10,574 nucleotides of DNA from Flavobacterium sp. (GTDB lineage Bacteria > Bacteroidota > Bacteroidia > Flavobacteriales > Flavobacteriaceae), in NCBI GenBank assembly GCA_030150335.1, contig JASLGC010000314.1, positions 1 through 10,574 on the forward strand, written 5' to 3'. Below are positions 6,177 through 10,574 of the stretch, one piece after another; within the stretch, counting starts at the first letter, position 1; the number at the start of each line of letters is the position of its first letter. Under the pieces are notes generated by a model. That model was not told the DNA's origin and did not search any database. It saw only the letters and a list, made by a program, of their open reading frames with translations. A program made the translations under genes and the position numbers.

Positions 6177-6222
6177 ATAACCAACAACACCTTTGCTGTT
6201 TTGCAAGGGTGTTGTTGGTTAT
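6177..6222. repeat. Very long hairpin (20-bp arms) between convergent genes
   Basis: The arm at 6177-6196 pairs with 6203-6222 over 20 positions with a single T-G wobble, around the 6-nt loop TGTTTT. It lies 86 nt after the GRAM gene and 12 nt after the DUF6266 stop on the other strand, so it probably ends or protects both transcripts. Neither side has a T-tract, which is unusual for an intrinsic terminator of this strength. Confidence 0.85.
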
Positions 6223-6234
6223 AGCGGTATATAG

Positions 6235-6870
6235 CTATAAATCGACCATACCAGCATAGATACTTGTTGAGTGAAACTTCTCGCAGGGACTAACCCAAAA
6301 CGTCCAAAAGTGTAGGGTAGAATGCCAATTAGGAGGCATTTGCAATACTACTTTAGAATCAGTTCGCTTCGCAGCATTGGCAAATAAGCGAAGTTCTCCT
6401 ACAGCAATGCAATAACTAATTATCATCAAGTTATCATCTTTTTTTGCAAGACCATTATCTGTATTGTCATACCAATTTAGGGTAACTTCATTTTCGTTGA
6501 CAATTTGTTTATGGTAGATAAAAGCAGGCGATAGAATACCTTGAGTAAATACAGCCTTTTCAAAAGCAAATTCAAATTGCTCATTTTGAATAGAGATAAC
6601 TTCCTTTAGAAAATAAGAAGAAACGATGTTCATTCCTATTTTAGTCTTATCCGAAGTAGTAAAATACCTATTTACGATGGATTGTAGAGGAGCGAGAAAG
6701 TTCATCATCATACCAAATTTAGCCTGAGTCATCAATTGTTTTTCACTTCTCTTTTTAGTTGATTTGGAAGGGATACTCTTTATAATCAATTGACCGCGAT
6801 AGTTCACCCCAACTACAGGGCCTACCTTACCGATGAATTGACCAAGAATTCCATTAGGAGCTTTAGCCAT
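6235..6870 (-). CDS. DUF6266 family protein
   Basis: 211 residues, a family of unknown function found in Bacteroidota. The N-terminus carries the family signature: MAKAPNGILGQFIGKVGPVV (1-20), then YRGQLIIKSIPSKSTKKRSEKQL (24-46) and QAKFGMMMNFLAPL (49-62). The remainder is a mix of strands, with EVTLNWYDNTDNG near 128-140, a pattern like a fibronectin-III or Ig-type module. There is no signal peptide or membrane segment, so it is predicted to be cytoplasmic. The basic, Gly-rich N-terminus recalls small nucleic-acid-binding or structural proteins, but that is speculation. A weak -7-like TATTTTTA (minus strand, 6907-6914) precedes the ATG by about 37 nt. A 46-bp hairpin lies just after the stop, and a 1.1-kb spacer precedes the gene. 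Confidence 0.85.
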   Translation of the reverse strand: MAKAPNGILGQFIGKVGPVVGVNYRGQLIIKSIPSKSTKKRSEKQLMTQAKFGMMMNFLAPLQSIVNRYFTTSDKTKIGMNIVSSYFLKEVISIQNEQFEFAFEKAVFTQGILSPAFIYHKQIVNENEVTLNWYDNTDNGLAKKDDNLMIISYCIAVGELRLFANAAKRTDSKVVLQMPPNWHSTLHFWTFWVSPCEKFHSTSIYAGMVDL

Positions 6871-7884
6871 GTTGTTAAATTTTAGCGTTATACATTAATC
6901 ATGATGTAAAAATATTCGCTTAGAGGTTACGTTTTTCTCGAGAGGTCACTAACGACTGTAAATAACCGGAAACTACCGCAAATGACCGTTTTTGAGCATT
7001 AATAAGCAGCGCAAATCGAAAGGAGAAGCATTGTTGTAAATGCAAATTGTACGATAAGAAATTAGCTGAAGTAGGATAGAAGCGACAAGACTTAGAATAG
7101 ACTGCGTTATTTCTTCGAATAAATTAGATATAATCGCTGGAATAACGGAAGATAGTCGAAAGAACTTCGAAGCGTTTAAAAGTGAAGTTTAGCTGATGAT
7201 TTAACCCATTTACGCAGAATTTTATTTTTCAAAAGGTGTTTTTAATGTCAATCTTCGGCAAATAGCTCTTAAAAATTAATGAAAAACCCTTTTTAATGTT
7301 TAAAAATACGTCATAAACACAAAACAGAATAGTTTTAAATAATACTCTTAACTTCTATCTTGTTGCTAAGGCTTTAATATAAAGAGAGTTAAAAAAAGAA
7401 GATTTTTCTTGTTTTTTAAAATGGTGTTTTTTATCTCTTTTGTGTTGTTTTTTTTCGCAAAACGTACCAGCTGTTAGAATGATTTTTTGTAATTTTATTA
7501 TCAAATAATAAAGAGTGAGTTTGGTTTTAAATGTTTGTTATTCAACTTGTTGAGTGTTTAAGTCTCTATTATTTTGGCAGTGGATTATTTCTTGTTTCTA
7601 AATTGAACTCACCTGTAGTAATACTATAAAAAAGAGGATTGTAAAAAGGTCTTTTTTTTGAAAAATAGTAGCTCTGTTATTTAAGGCAGCAAAAAAAAAT
7701 ATAAAAATCTGTTAATGAAAAATAGGTTTGGCTTATTTGTTGCTATAAAAAGAAAAAAGGTAAAAGAATAGAAGTTCGAAGCTATTGCCAAAGACTATTT
7801 GTGATTAAGACTTCATTAAGTCCCTATTACTTCAGATTGTTTATCTCCTATATAATGAGAGAGAAATTGGACGGGTAAGTTTTC

Positions 7885-7900
7885 CATTTCATTTGAAATG
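7885..7900. promoter_or_regulatory. Palindromic candidate operator upstream of the transporter gene
   Basis: CATTTCA-TT-TGAAATG has perfect 7-bp arms and lies 113 bp before the transporter ATG. A looser ATTGA-N8-TCAAT follows at 7903-7920. Both fit the dimension of a dimeric regulator site, but no regulator gene is nearby and the transporter promoter is not clear (best -7 candidate TAAATTTT at 7934-7941). Confidence 0.4.
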
Positions 7901-7940
7901 AGATTGATGTTTAATTCAATGTTTTCGGTAAAGTAAATTT

Positions 7941-7961
7941 TTGTTGTTTGAACTACAACAA
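7941..7961 (+). repeat. Leader hairpin before the transporter gene
   Basis: TTGTTGT (7941-7947) is exactly complementary to ACAACAA (7955-7961), with the loop TTGAACT. It is in the probable 5' untranslated leader and covers the TTG that could be mistaken for an upstream start codon. Confidence 0.45.
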
Positions 7962-8012
7962 TCGTGTTCTTTCTATTTAAAGATTGTAATTAAGACAAAA
8001 ATTGAGAGTAAG

Positions 8013-9488
8013 ATGGCAAGTAAATTAGACCCCATTAAACCAGTACCAGCGTTAGTCGCTGTAGCATTAACATTAATTATTTGGTTTTTAGTCCCAGTTC
8101 CTGAAGGAGTAAGTCCAAATGCATGGCATTTGTTGGCGTTATTCGTAGGGACAATCGCAGCAATTATTGGAAAAGCTCTACCTATCGGTGGGGTATCCAT
8201 TGTAGCTATAGCATTAGTAGCCATTACGGGAGTTACTAATCCTGGCAACTCAAAAGCGGCATTAGCAGATGCATTGAGTGGTTTTTCAAACGACCTTATT
8301 TGGTTAATTGGTATTTCAATCATGATTTCCATCAGTTTGAGTAAAACAGGATTAGGAGCGCGTATCGGTTATTTTTTAATATCATTATTTGGTAAGAAAA
8401 CATTAGGTATTGCGTATGCCTTATCGTTTGCAGAGACAATCTTAGCTCCTGTAACACCAAGTAACACAGCGCGTGGGGGAGGAATTATTCACCCGATTAT
8501 GCGTTCGATTGCCTCAAGTTTTGGTTCTAAGCCAGAGAGAGGTTCTACAGAGAAAATCGGAAGGTATTTAGCATTGGTAAACTACAATACCAATCCAATT
8601 ACATCTGCAATGTTTATTACAGCAACAGCTCCCAACCCGTTAATTGTAAGTTTGATTTACGAGGGAACATCTCCAGGGCAACATATTTCTTGGATTACAT
8701 GGGCGGTTGCAGCGTTTGTACCAGCAATTATCTCATTAATTGTGATGCCATTGGTTATCTTCTTAATTTACCCACCAGAAATTAAAGAGACACCAGATGC
8801 ACCAGAGTTTGCAAAATCTCAAATTAGAGATTTAGGGCCTTTCTCTTTAGCTGAAAAAATCACTTTAGGAGTATTTATCTTGTTATTAATTATGTGGGCA
8901 GGTGTACCAGCGATGATTTTCGGTAGTGCATTTGTAATACAACCAACTACAGCAGCTTTCGTAGGATTGTCTATCTTAATCGTTTCTGGAGTATTAAGTT
9001 GGGATGATATCTTGAAAAACAAAGGAGCGTGGGATACAGTAGTATGGTTTGCAGCCTTGGTTATGATGGCAAGTTTCTTAGGTAAATTAGGATTAGTTTC
9101 TTGGTTAGCTACTACAGTAGGAACAGGAATTGACCACTTAGGAGTTAGCTGGATTATAGGAGTAATTATATTGCTTTTAGTATATGTGTACTCTCACTAC
9201 TTCTTCGCAAGTACTACAGCACACATTACAGCAATGTTTGGGGCGTTTTTCGCTGCAGGTATTGCATTAGGAGCACCACCAATGTTATTAGCATTAGGAT
9301 TAGGTTTCTCTTCATCATTGATGATGTCATTAACTCACTACGGTACTGGTACAGCGCCAATTATCTTTGGTTCGGGATACACTACTTTAGGAGAATGGTG
9401 GAAAACAGGATTCATTATGAGTGTGGTAAACTTACTTATTTGGATTATCATCGGTGGAGCATGGTGGAAATTCTTAGGATTCTGGTAA
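8013..9488 (+). CDS. DASS-family di/tricarboxylate transporter (CitT/SodiT1-like anion permease)
   Basis: 491 residues, the usual length for the family. Mostly hydrophobic with about a dozen or more membrane segments; inner-membrane transporter of C4/C6 carboxylates (succinate, malate, 2-oxoglutarate, citrate or tartrate types), by exchange or Na+ symport. Family marks are APVTPSNTARGGGIIHPIMRS (145-165) with the substrate/Na+ motif SNT at 150-152, NYNTNPITSAMFITATAPNP (190-209), the second repeat motif FFASTTAHITAMF (397-409), and the conserved C-terminus SLTHYGTGTAPIIFGSGY with WWKTGF. The subgroup is that of E. coli CitT/TtdT and the plastid 2-oxoglutarate/malate translocator; the exact substrate cannot be read from sequence. 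I choose ATG 8013 (preceded by GAGAGTAAG) over an in-frame TTG at 7941, because the extra 24 residues do not look like family sequence and lie in a hairpin. Its GC content is higher than that of neighbouring genes, consistent with good expression. Confidence 0.93.
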   Translation: MASKLDPIKPVPALVAVALTLIIWFLVPVPEGVSPNAWHLLALFVGTIAAIIGKALPIGGVSIVAIALVAITGVTNPGNSKAALADALSGFSNDLIWLIGISIMISISLSKTGLGARIGYFLISLFGKKTLGIAYALSFAETILAPVTPSNTARGGGIIHPIMRSIASSFGSKPERGSTEKIGRYLALVNYNTNPITSAMFITATAPNPLIVSLIYEGTSPGQHISWITWAVAAFVPAIISLIVMPLVIFLIYPPEIKETPDAPEFAKSQIRDLGPFSLAEKITLGVFILLLIMWAGVPAMIFGSAFVIQPTTAAFVGLSILIVSGVLSWDDILKNKGAWDTVVWFAALVMMASFLGKLGLVSWLATTVGTGIDHLGVSWIIGVIILLLVYVYSHYFFASTTAHITAMFGAFFAAGIALGAPPMLLALGLGFSSSLMMSLTHYGTGTAPIIFGSGYTTLGEWWKTGFIMSVVNLLIWIIIGGAWWKFLGFW

Positions 9489-9502
9489 GATATATATACA
9501 AG

Positions 9503-9531
9503 AAAAGCTGTGATTCTGTCACAGCTTTTTT
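9503..9531 (+). terminator. First rho-independent terminator of the transporter gene
   Basis: AAAAGCTGTGA (9503-9513) pairs exactly with TCACAGCTTTT (9519-9529) around the loop TTCTG and runs into more T. It begins 14 nt after the stop codon. Confidence 0.9.
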
Positions 9532-9539
9532 GTTTTTAT

Positions 9540-9568
9540 AAAGACGCAGTATATGCGTCTTTTTTTTA
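9540..9568 (+). terminator. Second, tandem rho-independent terminator
   Basis: AAAGACGCA (9540-9548) pairs with TGCGTCTTT (9554-9562) around the loop GTATA, followed by a T run to about 9567. With the terminator 9 bp upstream it forms a double stop that insulates the glycosyltransferase gene. Confidence 0.88.
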
Positions 9569-9611
9569 TAATTATTTTTAATAAATAGGAAATTTTCATT
9601 AATAAAGATGG

Positions 9612-9641
9612 TATGAAATAAGAAAATATTAAATAAGTTTG
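9612..9641 (+). promoter_or_regulatory. Promoter of the glycosyltransferase gene
   Basis: TAAGTTTG (9634-9641) is a perfect match to TAnnTTTG, with TATG (9612-9615, three of four bases of TTTG) 18 nt upstream. Transcription would begin near 9647, leaving a leader of about 60 nt before the ATG at 9709. Confidence 0.6.
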
Positions 9642-9708
9642 CACTTAAATAATTTAGAGGGATAGCAAATAAATATCTAATTCTATCTTGTAAAATCGAA
9701 ACAAAAAA

Positions 9709-10574
9709 ATGCCTAAAGTCTCTGTTATTATACCAGCCTACAATGTAGAAAAAACAATTGTAAAATGTATAGATAGTTTATTATCTCAAAGTTTTAAAGA
9801 TTTTGAATTGATAATTATAAATGATGGCTCTAAAGATAATACAAAAGAAATTTGTGATAATTACGCTTTAAAGGATTCTCGTATTCATGTTGTAAGTACT
9901 GAAAATGGAGGTGTGTCTAAAGCAAGAAATTATGGCTTACAAGTTTGTAAAGGAGAATATATTGTTTTTGCAGATAGTGATGATTATGTCTCAGAAAACT
10001 ACTTGAGTAGTCTTGTAAATGATTATACAGAGACAAACGCGGATTTTATTATTCATGGTTTTCATACAGTGGGTTTTGACTATGAAGTGGTGAAAGAAAT
10101 GTCTCCAAGAGTTGTTTCTATAGCTGATTTTAATGCCTTATTTAATGAATATAAGTTACATAAAACAGGGTTTTTATTTGGGAAGTTATTTAGAGCAACT
10201 ATACTAAAAGAGAGAAATATATTTTTTGATGAAAAAATAAAGATTCATGAAGATACTGTATTTATACTAAGTTATTTACAGTATTGTAAAGATGTGTTTT
10301 TTAATAATAAAAAAGAATATTATTATGTATATCACACCAATTCATTATCAAGAAAAAAACAGGTGTATAAATCAATAAAAGCTGTTTATTTAGCATTGTT
10401 AAATTATTATTTATTTTGTGTTAGTATCGCTAAATCTAATAAAGATATTAGTGATTTGGTTCATTTTAAAAACTATACAAATGGATTGCTTAGAACTTCA
10501 CTTTCATCGTTTTACAAAGAAGGATATCCGAAAAGTGAACGTTTAGCGATGTTGAAAGCTTTACCTGAACAAGG
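9709..10574 (+). CDS. Family 2 glycosyltransferase (N-terminal 288 residues; 3' end outside window)
   Basis: Transfers a sugar from a nucleotide-sugar donor to a growing glycan at the cytoplasmic face; in this setting probably for capsule, O-antigen or another surface polysaccharide. It begins with the GT-A signature PKVSVIIPAYNVEKTI, followed by LIIINDGSKDNT (35-45), ENGGVSKARNYGL (65-77) and the metal-binding FADSDDY (87-93). Further on come FLFGKLFRATIL (155-166) and the acceptor/catalytic-region motif IHEDTVF (179-185). Translation is open to the window edge with no frameshift. Its codons are more AT-rich than those of the transporter next door, common for polysaccharide genes. It has its own promoter after tandem terminators, so it may be the first gene of a glycan locus to the right. 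Donor and acceptor are unknown. Confidence 0.93.
   Translation, partial: MPKVSVIIPAYNVEKTIVKCIDSLLSQSFKDFELIIINDGSKDNTKEICDNYALKDSRIHVVSTENGGVSKARNYGLQVCKGEYIVFADSDDYVSENYLSSLVNDYTETNADFIIHGFHTVGFDYEVVKEMSPRVVSIADFNALFNEYKLHKTGFLFGKLFRATILKERNIFFDEKIKIHEDTVFILSYLQYCKDVFFNNKKEYYYVYHTNSLSRKKQVYKSIKAVYLALLNYYLFCVSIAKSNKDISDLVHFKNYTNGLLRTSLSSFYKEGYPKSERLAMLKALPEQ

Larger units (their letters stand above)
6871..8012. other. 1.1-kb spacer between DUF6266 and the transporter
   Basis: No protein gene is supported. About 6945-7200 has a higher GC content than the rest and includes a short degenerate repeat (ACTGTAAAT, CCGGAAACT, CCGCAAATG, CCGTTTTT in tandem, 6954-6993) and several TTCGAA-type words. 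About 7210-7880 is AT-rich, with an A/T inverted repeat TTTTTAA/TTAAAAA at 7290-7306 and a terminator-like AAAAAAGA...TCTTTTTTT at 7628-7658. The last 130 bp contain the palindrome at 7885-7900 and a leader hairpin at 7941-7961. Confidence 0.55.

Noticed and set aside
7628..7658. Terminator-like AAAAAAGA ... TCTTTTTTT
   Set aside because: The arms are nearly pure A/T with a 14-nt loop and no upstream gene; too weak to annotate as a terminator.
7768..7790. GTTCGAA resembling a tRNA T-loop
   Set aside because: No acceptor, D or anticodon arms can be drawn around it.
7973..9022. Minus-strand open frames (7973-8332 and 8819-9022)
   Set aside because: They mirror the DASS transporter coding sequence; the hydrophobic pattern comes from the sense gene.

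Overview
The window looks like chromosomal DNA of a low-GC member of the Flavobacteriaceae (Bacteroidota). The evidence is the very AT-rich spacers, several promoter -7 elements of the Bacteroidota type (TAnnTTTG, perfect upstream of 5548 and 9709), a Sec/lipoprotein-type (clade II) nitrous-oxide reductase, a DUF6266 gene and several short lipoproteins. A Myroides-like genus would fit, but the genus is a guess.

Left end, minus strand: a lipoprotein c-type cytochrome (1239-1790) followed by nosZ (1199 running off the left edge). This is the start of a nos (N2O respiration) operon. Upstream, at 1847-1866, lies a perfect inverted repeat with Crp/Fnr geometry, placed as expected for an activator of this operon. 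The divergent gene at 2258-2815 encodes an unrecognised three-helix membrane protein with a C-terminal extracytoplasmic domain.

Middle: a 1.4-kb spacer without convincing protein genes holds a compact candidate small RNA (about 2999-3109) with a rod-like predicted fold and a strong terminator, plus a second orphan terminator at 3863-3887. Then follow an overlapping lipoprotein pair, a DUF4878-like NTF2-fold protein (4250-4588) and a YiiX-like permuted NlpC/P60 (papain-fold) protein (4558-5166), closed by a strong terminator. A membrane-anchored GRAM-domain protein (5548-6090) converges on a DUF6266 gene (6235-6870, minus). Between the two lies an exceptionally long hairpin with 20-bp arms and no U-tract.

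Right end: a 1.1-kb spacer leads to a DASS-family (CitT/SodiT1-like) di/tricarboxylate transporter (8013-9488) with tandem terminators. Last is the N-terminal part of a family 2 glycosyltransferase (9709 to the right edge) behind its own promoter.

Apart from the nos pair and the overlapping lipoprotein pair, the genes look like separate transcription units with no evident shared pathway. I found no tRNA, rRNA, CRISPR array, IS element or prophage gene. The least explained parts are the small RNA, the Crp/Fnr-type site, the convergent-gene hairpin and the two long spacers.
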